A stretch of 64,000 bases of DNA from Chlamydomonas reinhardtii (GCF_000002595.2 NC_057015.1:7417847-7481846); one strand, 5' to 3'; shown: positions 23,704 to 36,300, counted from the stretch's first letter. Notes: generated by a model not told the origin, from the letters alone. Program-made: numbers and translations.

Positions 23704-26700
23704 ATGCTCACTTCGGCGCAGCTCCCGGCGCTCGCGTCGCCCGTGCGAGGTCCGCGCATTCGCGCCGCGCCCCTGCCACCGCCCTCGCCCGCATCGCCAC
23801 TGCCTGCGCGCACTCTGAGCAGCAGTAACAGCAGCAGCGGCTCTTCGGCTGCTGCTGCCGCGGCGGCGGCCGGCGGCAATAGCGGCGCGCTACCGGCGCT
23901 TCTCCCCCAAACCCTTCCCTCGTTGCTATCGCCCGGCTCCAGCATCCGGCGCACGCTCGCGCTGCACGACCCAACCGCTCTTTCCCCAACCACCACAGAA
24001 TTTAGCAATGCCACCAGCGCTAGCGCTAGCGGCAGTAGCAGCACCAGCAGCAACGTTGGCTCACGACCGCGCGCCCGCGCCCGCGCCGCAGCAGTCGCGC
24101 TAAGGTTTGACCAGCTTGACCTGCCGGTCAACGCGGTCGCCGAGGAGCGCGATGGCGAGGAGGCTGGAGCTGAAGGCGAGGGCAATGCCAACGCAGGCGG
24201 CGCACTGCTACTGCCGCCTCAGCTGCTGCCGCTGCCGCCCCCGCACGCCCTGGCCGGCTTGGGCCTTGGCGACCTGCTCCCCCTGATGGGCGGCGCCCCT
24301 GCTGCTGCTGCAGCCGGGGCCGCTCCTGCGGCGGCGGACGGAGTAGGGGAGCAGCAGCAGCCTGCGGCGCCGGCGGCTCCCCTGCCGCCGGTGGTGCCAG
24401 CGGCGGCGGCGCCGGGGCTTATGCCGCCGGCTGTGGCGGCCGGGGCGGCGCTGCTGTTCCCTGCAGTGGTGGTGGCCGCCGCTGCCGCCGCCCCGGCACT
24501 GCAGGCGCCGCCCGCGCAGCTCATGCAAGAGGACCAGGCGGGAGGAGCCCCCGCCCCCGCCGCCGCAGAGGCCGCCGCTGCTGAGGCTGCGGCGGCGCCC
24601 GCCGCTGGCGCGGCGGCCTGCCTGCCGCCCACTCCGGTGGCCAAGGCGCAGCCCCGCAACGCTGAAGCAGACGTCGAGCCGGCTGTGTGGCCGCTCCCTG
24701 CTGCCGACGCCAACGCCGATGCTGGCGCCGACAGCTCCGAGGCCCCCCGGCGCCTGAGCGAGCCAGCAATGGTGAGTCGGCGATCTGGGTCGGCTCAATC
24801 GGCTGCTCTGTGGCCCTGTGGAAATGTGCAGGTGTCTTTACCGGGTGTGGAGACATGATTGTTATGCGTCGGCCGGCTGGTTTAGTACTGCAGCCGTTTG
24901 CGCCTTGACCCACATCACCATGACACCCCACTCCACCACACCGTACCCCACCACACCTTGCCTGCCTCACATCCCGCCCCGGCGCCCCGCACCACCGCCT
25001 CCGCCTCCACACACAGGTGTTCCTGCGCTCCGTCAACAGCAACGTGCGCTCCCGCGCCACCTTTGTAAACGACTGCACCGAACCCGTCACCATGGTGTGG
25101 CTGGACTACAACGGTGAGAGGGCATTCAAGGGGGAGGCCCGGAGAGGCATCGTACTGTCGTACTGATCGTGGCGCAGCCAGCACGTTGGGCTGCGGCATT
25201 ACCAGTACGGTACCCGTAGCTAGGGTTTTTAAGTGCGGTGCGCTTTGCCGCACGGTCGCCGCCCAGTATTTCCACAGCTGCCTCGCTCCCCTCACGCACC
25301 CTTCCCTCGCCCTTAGCTCCCGCTTCTCCCCTCGCTCACCTCCACTCACCCTCACCTCCCGCGGCTGTCTCCTGCCTTGCACCCGCACTACCCCTACAGG
25401 CCAGGAGGTGGTGTACGGCGCGCTGCGCCCTGGCCAGTCCAAGGTGTACGACTCATATGCGTCCCATCCCTGGGTGTTCCGCTGCAGCACCACTGACAAG
25501 CGCATGATGGCGGGCGGCCGCATGGCGCACTACATGGAGCCGCCGCCGCCCGGCGACACCGGGCTGCTGCTGAGCAGCAGCGCGCGCCGCCAGGCCGCCA
25601 ACCCCGAGCCGCCGCGCGTGCACATCACGCCGCCGCCCGTCCTGCAGCACACGGTGAGCGAGCGGGACCCGGGAGCGCGGTAAGGTAGCAGTACCAACAC
25701 AGAGCCTGTGTAATTTGCAATAGTACATGCTTCTTCCTTGCTCTGCCGATGCCGCCTTCGCAGCACCCACTTCACCTGCGCCCTCCCCAAGTCCCTCCAC
25801 AACCCCGCTTCCCAACCCTCAGCCCACCTTCACCTTGGCTCCCTGCAGGCCGAGACGCACGCCGCCTTCCCCGCCGACTACCGCGCCACCTGCCGCGCCC
25901 TACTGCTGGCACACCAGCGGCTGCAGAGCCCCGAGCTGGAGGCGGCGGCGGCGGCGGCCGCGGCCGCGGCGGCGGCGCGCCGCACCGTCACCGACGCCGT
26001 GTGGCGCATGTTCGGGTGGGTCACTGGATCTGTCGTTTTGCTCGTGCGGGCACGTGTCATATCATAGATGGATACTCGCAGTCATTGCTCAGTACCGCAA
26101 GCCCATGCGACCTTCGAATCACCCCATGGCTGGCACTTTACTGACGTATACTTTGCCCTGCTATTGCAGGAACGCCGTCAACGCGGCCCTCACCGCGGCG
26201 CAGCCCACCCTGCAGGCCATGCAGGTGATGAGAGGGCTGAGCGAATGTTGGGCGGCATCAGGGTTGGGCGGGAAGGGTGAGGTCACAGCACAGTACCGTC
26301 CTGTCATGGTCAGCGCTGCAAGCTTACTGAGTAAGCCCCATTGCATGGCCCTTGGCTAACCAAATTTCGCTTGCACGAAGACACGCTCATGCACCCAACC
26401 TGGCCCGGTCCTCCGCGCTGCACACGCAGGTGGCCGTCTGCTCCCCCACCTTCAACCGCCCCACCTCTGCTGCAAGCTCGCCCGCCGGCCCCGCCCGCGC
26501 TTCCGGCGCTGCCGCCGGTGCCAGCACCTCCACCGCCTCCTCCTCCCCCGACACCTGCGCGCGCGCCGTGGGCCGCTGGTTGAACCAGCCCGGCGCCGCC
26601 GACGCCGTCAGCGGCCTGCCACGCCCCATCAACCTCGATGACGACTCCGAGAGCGTCGCCGAGGGCTTCAGCCACAGCTCCGCCGTAGCCGGCGCTGCCA

Positions 26701-27234
26701 CCACCGGCGGCCCCTCCACGGCGCCGCAGCCCCTGGAGATGTCTTCGCCGGCAAAGAAGATGTCGGCTCGCAAGGCAGCTGCGGCAGCCTCCGCCGCTGT
26801 CGCGGCGGCTGCCGAGCAGCAGGCGGCGGAGCTAGGTCAGCAACTGGCACGGCTGCCTGTGGACCTGGTGAGTCGCTGGGATTAGCGGTGGCGGGCCCGC
26901 CTCGCAGTTTGTGTTGTGCATGGATGATAGCAGCCATGTCGGTATCACGCTGCATTGGCATGGCCCGACACGCCAATGCCCCAACTTTGCTCTCACCTGC
27001 GCGCACCGCGGCTGTGCCGCTGCCCTCTCGCCGCACCCCCTGCAGGTGCGCCACATCGCCCACCTGGCCGCGCCGGTGGTGCGCCAGTACACCTCCCACC
27101 CGCGCGCCCACCCCGACATCCTGCCCGCGCTACTGCCCTCCGACCCCGCCACCTGGGCCCGCCCCAGCCAGCCAGCGGCGCAGCAGCCCGCGGCAGCGGC
27201 GGCGGCAGTCCAGGCGCAGCAGCCGGGTGCGTGA
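23704..27234 (+). CDS. von Hippel-Lindau beta-domain protein
   Basis: Exons: 23704-24771, 25017-25113, 25400-25653, 25849-26015, 26170-26224, 26430-26867, 27046-27234; about 755 residues. Residues 1-356 are an Ala/Pro/Leu-rich region of low complexity. Residues 357-416 match the VHL beta domain: VFLRSVNSNVRSRATFVNDC, MVWLDYNGQEVVYGALRPG, SYASHPWVFR. In human VHL this domain binds prolyl-hydroxylated HIF-alpha. The five pocket residues (human W88, Y98, S111, H115, W117) correspond to W384, Y394, S407, H411 and W413 with identical spacing. The C-terminal half is algal-specific; YRATCRALLLAHQRL vaguely recalls an Elongin-binding BC box and LPVDLVRHIAHLAAPVV an F-box-like helix, but neither is secure. 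A substrate-receptor role is inferred, not shown. The 5' neighbour MCMDC2 is divergent. Confidence 0.85.
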
Positions 27235-28189
27235 TGCGGTGGCCGTGCGTGCCTCACATTCCTGATGAGACTGCAGCGACTCCCATTCGTTGCAGTAGCT
27301 ACCGGTACCGCATGGATTGACTCTGCACAATTGAGCCAACATGGATTCCGTGGCTTTGAAGTACGGACAGAGCGAACGAGAGAGGTTTGAGGATGCGCAT
27401 GCGAACGCTCAGCTAGCATGCCTGGTTGATGCAGAGAACTGTGGCTACGCATCCTAGAGAAGATTATGGAGGAGTGTGTCGTGTTTGGATTTGCGCCGCA
27501 GTCTTCAGGCTCGTTACAGTGGCCGCAAAGTAGTACAGCACGCACGCCTAGATGACATAGGAGAAGACTAAATGCATTTGGTTTGTCCGCAGCGTACGTA
27601 GCCTGGCCGCAACAGGGCCACACACAAAAGACTACGAAGCCGTTGCATTGTGCCCCTCTGCACTACTGTGCAAGGGGCTGGCTTAGCCCCTCGCGCACAC
27701 GCATATTGATACAAGCATTGTAAGCACTACCCGCGCGCCAAATTCATGATTAACGCCCTTGCTTGTTCCCTCAGCGCTGATCGTCCTAAGAAGCCACACC
27801 CTTAAAACCCCCACCCACCCACCGCACACAGCGTGGGCTCAGGCCAGTCCACAGTCCCCACAGTCCAGTCCAGGCCTTATCTGTTCGTTTCCCGTTTGTT
27901 GCAGCCCTTCATCTCATGCGTTCGGTGGGGCCCGTGGCGGCACCAGCTCAGCGCATACGTAGCAGTCAATCCAGCCCTAGCAGCTTCCTGCGTGTTGGGA
28001 GTAAAACGGCGGTGGCAGACAGGTGCCCATCAAGGCGTGTGCGTCAGCAGAGAACCTTTAGCACGCTGCCCATAGCTGTCTCGTCACCCGCCACGCACAC
28101 AGCCTCATCCCTCACCCCCAAACCAGATGCACGAAATGCACTCATTTTCGCCAGGCCCTGCCCCCAAACCAAGAAACACACCCAAGCAC
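27235..28189. other. Convergent intergenic region, VHL-type gene (+) / MED10 (-)
   Basis: Holds two opposed 3' UTRs. TGTAA at 27719-27723 (+) is the first candidate signal for the VHL-type gene, 485 bp past its stop. TTACA at 27514-27518 gives a minus-strand signal for MED10, so the transcripts may overlap by about 200 bp. No coding exon was recognised. Confidence 0.5.
27719..27723 (+). promoter_or_regulatory. Candidate poly(A) signal TGTAA of the VHL-type gene
   Basis: First TGTAA downstream of the stop at 27234 on the plus strand. Confidence 0.45.
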
Positions 28190-28295
28190 TCACTTGTACT
28201 CCGATGCCTCCTGCGGAAAGGTTGCAGCCGCGTCTGCTAGCATGTTGGCAAACAGGAGCTGCAGCGCCTCCGCCTTGCCCTTGCTAATCTGTGGG

Positions 28296-28326
<31 letters not shown>

Positions 28327-29346
28327 CGCGTGTGTGTGTGTGTATATGTGTGTGCGCGCGCGTTTGCGGGCTTGGGGGATGGGGGGGGGGCTGTAAATGG
28401 TGCAAGCAGTGGGTCGTGAACGCACGGCGCTGAGACCATTGGCGCGCGACAGGGTGCCAGCACGGCAGGTGTCGCGCCGTACGTGCGTCCCAAGTATGCA
28501 TGGCAGCCCTGTATCTCTGCAGCGTGCTTCTGCCGCCGCCACCTGCCGCTGCTTTCCATTGTTTGCTCCGCAGGCAGCCCCGCCCGCATAGCCTCTCCCC
28601 ACCATTGGCGTGCCGTACCTGGTTGTCCCGCTTGGCCGCCCGGAAGGTCTCCCTTAAGTACTCGTCCGGGTTCATTCCCGCATCCAGCGCCCTGGCAGGC
28701 GAATGGGTGTGGGATACATTCATGATTATGTAAGAGATGGGTGTGAGACGTGACACGTGCGATCAGAACATGCCGATGAGTGCGGCGCGCGGCGACGCGA
28801 GGCTTGCACGTCATTGCCTGGTGCTTGTACGGGCGGTGGGTTGCTGCTGGGTTGCAGGGGCCCATTGGCCTCCGTAGGCCCAAGCGTAGGCCCCCCTCGA
28901 CGTCACATTACCCGGGCGCTACCGTGGCTTTCCATCTGTCACTGTCTTTGCCGCCTGAGCGACAACTCCTCACGACCCCCCGCCGCGAGCACGCACGCAC
29001 TTGATGAGCTCCTCCGGTGCCTTGCGGCCCTCCAGCGTGTTGCGCGGGGGCGACCCGTCCGCTGCTGGCACTGGCCGCAGCTTTAGCATGTCACGCGATG
29101 AGGCAAGCAGCTTTTCATACTGTACAAGCCTTTGCTCGAGTATTTCTGAATTGGAGCCATCGTAGGACGCAAGGATGGCCTCAAGCTCGTGTATCTGCGA
29201 GTGGAAGCCAGCTTATGTTCGGGTTCAAAGAGCCATTTCAGCTGCAAAGAAATGCTAACCTTCCATAGCGTTGCAGAAATAGCTCGTGAGACGTCTGTCG
29301 TTGTCGGGGCCTCATTGCTTTTACTGCTAGCTTGGTCTGTAGACAT
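28190..29346 (-). CDS. MED10: Mediator complex subunit 10
   Basis: Exons (minus): 29346-29260, 29194-29001, 28691-28619, 28288-28190; 150 residues, close to human MED10 (135). MED10 sits in the middle module of Mediator, which connects activators to RNA polymerase II in the nucleus. The conserved core reads ALDAGMNPDEYLRETFRAAKRDNQ followed by GKAEALQLLFANMLADAAATFP, matching the family pattern of a Gly-x-NPxxY motif, charged helix, K-GK linker and FP near the end. The start MSTDQASSKSNEAPTTTDVS is low-complexity and is the only in-frame ATG before the conserved helix IHELEAILASYDG. Exon 2/3 uses donor AA|GTGCGTG to keep the Lys before ALDAG. A CA repeat forms the 3' end of intron 3. Confidence 0.93.
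28294..28361. repeat. TG microsatellite just before MED10 exon 4 acceptor
   Basis: On the sense strand this is (CA)n leading directly into CCCCACAG|ATT, so the dinucleotide run takes the place of a polypyrimidine tract. Confidence 0.85.
28700..28740 (-). repeat. ATGAATGTAWCC motif copy in MED10 intron 2
   Basis: Sense strand reads TACATAATCATGAATGTATC followed by CCACACCC, 20-35 bp upstream of the exon 3 acceptor. Confidence 0.6.
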
Positions 29347-30313
29347 TTTCAATACAGAGGCATGCGTGTATCTCAGCAAGCAAACATTTGGTATGGAGCT
29401 GGTGTGTTTTGAGCCGGGCCAATGTGTGGGGTGGGTGCAATCCGCGCACGGACACCGCCTCCATCCTCTGGTCATTTGATGACCGAACGCCTCCCCCCAT
29501 ATTGTGCATCCCTGCCTGTCACTTGTTGAACACATGTTGCACAAGTTACACGGCCAGTGGACCCTTGCGCCGCGACGGGAGTCTCAGCATGCACAGCACA
29601 AGGTGGATGCCTACGGGTGCCCTGGGTTGGTGGCAGTCCACCGTAGTGCTTTCACTCGCGAAAGACGTATGTTCTAGAGCTGCGCAGCACTTAAGCACGT
29701 GCCGAGCATGGAGGGGCAGCTCTCGTACCGCAACCCAAATCTGTCCCCGAAGTGGGCTCAAAGGGTTCTAGTACCGTAACATAGTTCCACAACTTCCAAG
29801 CCCAAAATCTCCTCATCCGTGCCAATCACCATGGTGGGACCTTACCACCCACGGGCAGGAAACGGTGCCATTGCACCCCGCGCCGTCTCGCAGTTAAATT
29901 TGATTTCAATACCTCTTCAGTCGCTTCAATGCTGTACAATTCCGGTACGCGGCAATAACGTTTCATCCGTGAGTCCGTCAGTGAGGTCCAAGTCAATCAT
30001 TCCCAAAACACCATCCGCGGGAACCATGCAGAGTGAAACCCTCAACATCATACGCACTGTAAGTCTCTCCGCACCCCTGTTATCCTGTAATGCATAGTTG
30101 CAAAATTGCCCAACAAGTTATCGTGCACTGTAACACAAATATGACACGCCTTCCACGATCGCAGACGTTGCACAATGTTCCGCAGCCACGATTCTGGATG
30201 CGCTCTCCGGCCCACGTCCTCCTGACGTCAAGAGCCCAAGGAAGTCCCAAACATGTAACCGTCGGTTTCGTCACAATTGCTTACATTGAAAGCTCTCAGG
30301 CACCAGCCACCCC
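29347..30313. other. Region between MED10 5' end and NF-YC 3' end
   Basis: Both neighbours run leftward, so this holds the MED10 promoter and 5' UTR and the NF-YC 3' UTR. AT content is higher than in exons. TTACA at 30281-30285 (29 bp past the NF-YC stop) and at 29546-29550 are minus-strand TGTAA candidates; the second would run NF-YC RNA close to the MED10 start. No supported gene. Confidence 0.5.
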
Positions 30314-32357
30314 TTACTCCTGCTTTGCAGCCTCCGCCTGCCCCTCTGCTGCCGCAGCTCCCGCTGCTGCGGCAGCTGCCGCCGCCGCCGCCGCCGCAGC
30401 GGCCGCAGCCGCGGCGCCCGGCTGCGACGTCGGCGGCGGCGGCAACCCCGGCAGGTGCGGCCACCCTGGCGCCTGCCCCGCCAATATCTGCTGCTGGTAC
30501 TGCAGGACCAGGTTGGGGTCCACACCCATGGGTGGCCGCATCATCACCGCCGCCGCCGCTGCCGCCGCGGCCGCGTGGCTGGGGTCCCCCAGCGCGCCCG
30601 GCGGCATTGGGAAGGGCGGCGGGAAGAACATGCCTGCGGCACGCGACGAGCAGCAGGCAGCATGTAGCGGAGGTGGCACTGTGGGCGGTGGTGGTGCGGT
30701 GGACGTGATGGCGGCGGCGGCGCGGGACGATGGCGATGCCGATGAGCGCACCCGGGCGTCTCACACAGGGGCGACAAGCACGGGAGCCGGACGCCGCGGC
30801 CCCCGGGCCGCCTAGCTGCTGCAGAAGACAGCAGGCAGCAAGCCGCAACCACATATACGCCCCGGCCAGCGGCTTGACGCACACGGCCTCTGCACCCATC
30901 AGCGCGCACCTGGCGCGGTGGGCATGCCCGGTGGCGCGGGCGGCCGCGGCGCGGCCGCTGCCGGGGCAGCCGTCGAGGCAGCGGAAGCTGCCTGCTGGTT
31001 TCCGGAGCCGCCGGGCCCGGCCGGTGACGGCGCAGTCGCGGGGGCCGCGCCGCCGGGCGCCGCGGCGCCGCCCTCCTCCGGCTTGCCATCCTCCCGGGGC
31101 ACAATGTCGATCTGTAAGAGTTGGTGCGCGGCGTAGCGGCAGGTGGCGGTTGACCAGACGAGGATGCTGCCCAAACCGCAACACTCGCAACAGCAGATCC
31201 ACACGCTCCGCCAAGCATTGGCGGCTACGCATGCACCCGGGCGCATGCTCAAGCGTGCAAGCCAAGCATGGACACGCCCATCATCCCAAAACACGCCCGT
31301 AACCTCGCACACGCCCTCGCACCAGGAAGTCAAAGATGTCTGTTTTGGTGATAGCCGCCGCCACGTCGTTGCGCTGCAGCGTGCGCCGCTTGTTTTCCTC
31401 CGCGTGCATCCACGACCGCAGCGTCAGCTCCAGGATGAACATCTCACACGCCTGCGCATGCAGCCAGTCGGGGGTGTCCATGTGGCGTCCTTGGTACGGT
31501 AAGCCGACGACGCACCAGGAGTCTTGCCCTGTGCGGCCCCTGCTGACCGGAGTCCCTGCACGCGCCCTGTCCGCGCCTTGTGAAGCCTCAAGTCGGATCT
31601 ACCGCTTCTACCGCCTCTACCACCTAACACCATACCGCCACCCAGCACTCGCCCGACCCCAACGGCCCGGCACCTTAATGAGGTCCTAAACGCAGACCCA
31701 CATTCCCACCACGACGTTTCTCCAAGCAATTCTGCCGCTCCACATCCTCCTACCTTGGCAAACAGCACGGGGGCCTCCGCGCTGATCATGCGCACGTCCT
31801 CATCCGACTTCATAATCTGCAGGGCCACGAACACCCGGTCTTCATGCGAACATGCCGCCAGTCAGCCCGCGCTGTAGACAGCATTTCATCCGAATACCCC
31901 TTCTTGTCTTATGTGGGGGGCACCGAACCGTGTGCACACTGTGTGCCGTAGTTGGAGATAGGGAAGCGGCTATGCTGCCACCATTGGCCCCCGGCACCTT
32001 AGTGAGCCCCAGCCCGGCGCTGGAACTGCCTGCACGCGTACCTTTTTGATGCGGGCCAGAGGCAGCTGGTGGTTCTGTAGCACAAGGGGATGACGCACAT
32101 TGCAAGGGTCAACGAGGTGGGCAGAAGCTAGCTAGTGGTGAGAGGGCTGTGCTCGGGCACGAGGACCTCACATCGTGCCTGGGCCGACGCCAAACGAGCG
32201 CTTCACAAACATGCCATACCTTGAATACAGTTGGGTCAGGTGGGACCTCAGACACCTCGACCAGCTGTGCTTGCCAAAAAGACTTGAGCGCCTCAGCTTG
32301 GTGGTGGTTCGGCGGGATTCCACCAGTGTACCCGCCCGGATAATAGTTATACTGCAT
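30314..32357 (-). CDS. NF-YC: Nuclear transcription factor Y subunit C (HAP5)
   Basis: Exons (minus): 32357-32220, 32074-32042 (33 nt), 31816-31754, 31451-31323, 31111-30910, 30633-30314; 294 residues. NF-YC pairs with NF-YB through a histone fold, and with NF-YA binds CCAAT boxes. The fold is nearly unchanged from plants: [83 protein letters not shown]. Upstream, [16 protein letters not shown] matches the plant pre-domain segment (SFWxxQxxEI). The C-terminal third is Ala/Pro-rich with an Ala run of about 18 and ends GQAEAAKQE. Start ATG at 32357 precedes a Tyr/Gly/Pro-rich leader. It is head to head with the GH28-type gene. Confidence 0.97.
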
Positions 32358-33319
32358 GCCAGCACACGATAAAACTCATAATTAACTGCAACACACCAAG
32401 CCGCCTCGCTTGGAAGACTGCAGACTACATTGCGCGCTCGGCCGCCCACCTGGTCCCCCATTTCCAAGCTTCAACAACTGTATAATTGTAAGGGTCAAAG
32501 TAGCTGCCTATAGGCTCAGTCAAAGAGTTCAGGAGAGGTCTCCTTGGAATTCGGTTGGCAGAGCTACACTGTATTTAAATTGTGTCCTTTGAGCAATCAC
32601 TGCGCATCTGAATATATACTTGCTGCAAGACTGCTGTTGTGCACTATGCACATGCACCGCCGTTTGGTCTTTGGAATGGGTGTCATGTGAATGGTGTGAG
32701 CTTCTCGGATTTCTGCGGCATCTATGCAACACATTTATGCACTTGCTACAACGCGACGCACACATGATAGCAGAAGGAAATCATGCACGGGCGGCACAGT
32801 GGACTCCGTGAAGCCCCCCCCCCTCCCCCCCGGCCTTGCCCAGAGCCCGAGCCAGGCCCTGCCGGGCTGCAGCATGGGGGCTGCTTCTGCTCTCAGGTTC
32901 TTGGCCTTGCATGCGGAGCCGGCGGGAGAAATCTTGTATCACCGTGCCAGGACATGACCTGTACTCTATTAGGGTCGCCCGACGGCCCCAGGAGGGATCA
33001 GCGCCCGTCGCTGCCGTGGCGTGTCGAACCCAAACCCCCCAGATTGGCTGCAATCCTCCTGCTGCCAGCTGTTGAAACACACAATGCACCAACACGAGAT
33101 ACGCGCCACATTGAGAACCTCGAGGCCATTTAAAGCAGGGATGGGTGCGCGCGACTTGCGAGGTATAAGACAACAAAACTACCTGACACCGACCGCCGAG
33201 ATTATAACCACGATACCGCTACACCGCTATGACAGTAGCTGCAACAGGCTAGCTATTAATTGACAAGATTCGTGCTTTCCGGCTTGCCGAGCCCGATATC
33301 AAGCCCCACGGTCGCGCAG
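32358..33319. promoter_or_regulatory. Divergent promoter region, NF-YC / GH28-type gene
   Basis: About 960 bp between opposed genes, AT-richer than average. The first exon of the GH28-type gene may lie in its right end (for example an ATG near 33140), because no in-frame ATG precedes its signal peptide. Otherwise no coding exon was recognised. Confidence 0.5.
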
Positions 33320-33326
33320 GCCGCTC

Positions 33327-36300
33327 GTGCGGTCTCCTTTCACACTAGCCAATTCAACCATAGCTACCATCAGCCTTATCGCGCTTCTGGTCGTCCTTGC
33401 GACAGCGCGCTCGGCCGGCCAGCAGCTTCTGCGATGTAGTCCCGAAGACTATGGCGCGCGCGGTGATGGCACAACGCTGGACACAGCAGCTGTACAGCAA
33501 GCAATCGACGTCTGCTCGGGGTTTGCTTCAAACGGCAGCAGCCTAAACTCCGCTGCCGGTGGCACAGTCTTGTTTGCGCCGGGGCGGACCTACCTCCTCG
33601 GCTCACTGCTCCTGTCGGGCTCGGTGCAACTGGTAGTCCCCGCTGACACGGTGCTGCAGGCCTCAGCTGAGGTAAGGGGCATGGTGGGCAAAGCGGCCAC
33701 TGAGGTCAAAGCGGCCACTGGGGTCAAAGCGGCTACTAGGGCAAAGCGCGCGCCAAGAGTGCAGCTTCGACAAGAGCTGGCGGACGCGCTGCGCATATGT
33801 ACCGCATGTGCCCACCTGGCTCCAGCGCATGCCTATGTGCCGTGTGCCACCTGTGGTAAACCCCGCAGCGCTCCAGCTATGGCCGCACACAGCACACGTG
33901 GTACCTGCTCTACTTCCTAGGCTGCCGCAACTGCAGCCTCAGCGGCGGCGGCACGGTGCGCGGCTGCGCTGAGGCCTTCATGCCGCCGCAGCTGCCGCCC
34001 CAGCCGCAACCGCAAGCGCCGTTGCCGGCAGCAGATGCGGGGTCGGCCGGCACAGCTGGCTCTGGGCATGTAGAGGACACGTAAGTGTACGCACCGTACT
34101 ATTGTACGTCCGCTGCGCTGCCATCTGCCGTACGCAGTACGCCATCGCCACCGCCACGGCTAGCCCACAACAAGCCGCACGGCGGCCTCCGCACACACGC
34201 CCCCACGAAACACACAGGAGCGGCATGGACGTGTCGAACTGGGCCGACCCCTCCTGCCGCGTGCGGCGGCAGTGCCGTCCGCGGCTGGTGGGGCTGGTGG
34301 GCTGCGAGCACGTGGCGCTGTCTGACGTGGCGCTGGCCGACAGCGCCTTCTGGACGCTGCACGTGCGCCGCAGCCGACACGTGGAGCTCAGCGGACTGCG
34401 CGTGAGCGGCAACCGCCGCTTCCCGAACAACGACGGTGGGTGTGGGCGATGGCACGGGCGGCTGGCTGGCTGGCTGGCTGGCTGGCTGGTGGTGGTACTG
34501 GGCGGGCGTTGGTGGGGCTAAAGCTGGTAGCTTGAGACGTGAGGGGTGTGACGTGTTGCTGGGCTTGATTGGCGGATACGCAGCCCAGACGTGACAAGCC
34601 GTGACGCGACTGCTACCGGGTCTCACCCGGCCCCCCTGCAGGCATTGACATCGACGGCTCCGCCCACGTCACCATCCGCAATTGCACCGTGTCCACTGCC
34701 GACGACGCGGTGTGCCTCAAGACCACCCTGGGACAGGCCGAGCGAGACCCCGACCCCGGCCTTCGGGCTCTGGAAGCCTCAGCCGCAAAGGCCGCCAAAG
34801 CGGCCGCTGGCTGCAAGGGCCAGGGCCGTAGCCAGGACAACGGCAATCGCAGCAGTAGCAGCAGCAGCAGTGGAGATGGTGGTGGAAATGAGGCGTGTGG
34901 CCAGGCTCTGCGGCTGCCGCCGCCGCGCGCGACGGAGCACGTGCTGGTGGAGGACTGCGTGCTGCGCTCGAGGTCGGCGGCGGTGAAGTTGGGCAGCGAG
35001 AGCCGGGCCGACATGACCAACATCACCTTCCGCCGAGTGCGGGTGAGGACAGGGTTGGGCGGGTGAGGGCGGCTGACAGCGCTGACGCCGGGAGGCGAGG
35101 TAGGAGGGGGCATCAGCTGCGCGGAACGATGCGATGGCTGGAATTGTTGCCTGGCTCGTTGTGCTCTCCCTGGTAATCTCCAACACACAGAAACGCGCAC
35201 GCCACCAGGTTCTGGACTCCAACCGGGGCCTGGGCATCCAGCTGCGGGACTGGGGCGACGTCCGGGACGTGGCCTTTGAGGACGTCAGCGTCACCACATC
35301 GCGCGTCACGGCCGGCAGGTGATCGCCAGGAGCTGTTGGTACCTGCGCTTGAAGCGTACAACGTGACGGGCGCGAGAGCGCACAAGCATTGCACCGAGAG
35401 TGTAGAAGCACCGAATGTTCCAGTTGATCCTGGCCGGATTTGCAAACTGATCGCCGCCTGTGTTGGTACGCCGTCTGCGTGCATGTTTCTTTATGTTGCA
35501 GGTGGTGGGGCGGCGGCGAGCCCATCTACGTAACCGCCCTGCCGCGACACTTGGACGCCTGGGGCCGTGTGGGGCAGCTGCGCAACGTCAGCTTCCGCCG
35601 AGTCGCCGCCACCGCGACCGGCGGCCTAGTGGTCGTGGCGGGCTCACCAGAGAGCGTGGTGCGCGGGGTGACGCTGCAAGACGTGACACTACGTATCCTG
35701 CCTCCGCCGCCGGCGCCACACCAGCCACCGCTGGCACTCGCCATTGCGGCCGCGGCGGCGGCGGCGGTACCAGGGTCGCCGGCGGCAGTGCAGGGGCCGC
35801 GCGGGGCGCTGGAGGCGGCCGGGGCTAAGGAGAAGGCCGGAGGGAATGCGCAAGGCGCTTCGCTGCTGGGGCAGGCGGCGGGCGTGCGGGCTACCACCCC
35901 CGCCGCCGGGCGCCGGCGGCTGCTGGAGCTCGTGACAGCAGCAGCTGGACAGCAGCGGCCGGACCGTTCGGCTGGCCACGACACAGCGGCAGGCGCGGCC
36001 TCCGCCAACGCTGCGGCAGCAGCGGCTGCGGACGGGGGCGCTCAACGCGGGAGCGGGGACGGGCACGCGGGCACGGATGTAGCAGGGGACGCCACGGATT
36101 GGCCGCTGGGCGTGAAGCTGGACCTGCGACCCGGTCCGTACGACGTACGGAGGTGGCCGCTGTCCGCAGCCGGGCCCGTACTGGCTCAGTACGTGCAGGG
36201 GATGGCGATGTGGGACGTGGACATTCAGCTGGTGGCACCAGCGCCCGGGCACGGTGCCGAAGGCCAGGCGGGCAGCGAGGACGGCCAGCCGTGGCCGGCA

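Noticed and set aside
35415-35450. G-T-T-G-A-T-C-C-T-G-G-C-C resembling the 5' end of 18S rRNA
   Set aside because: Only about 13 bases match, inside a GH28-type gene intron, and no rRNA sequence follows.
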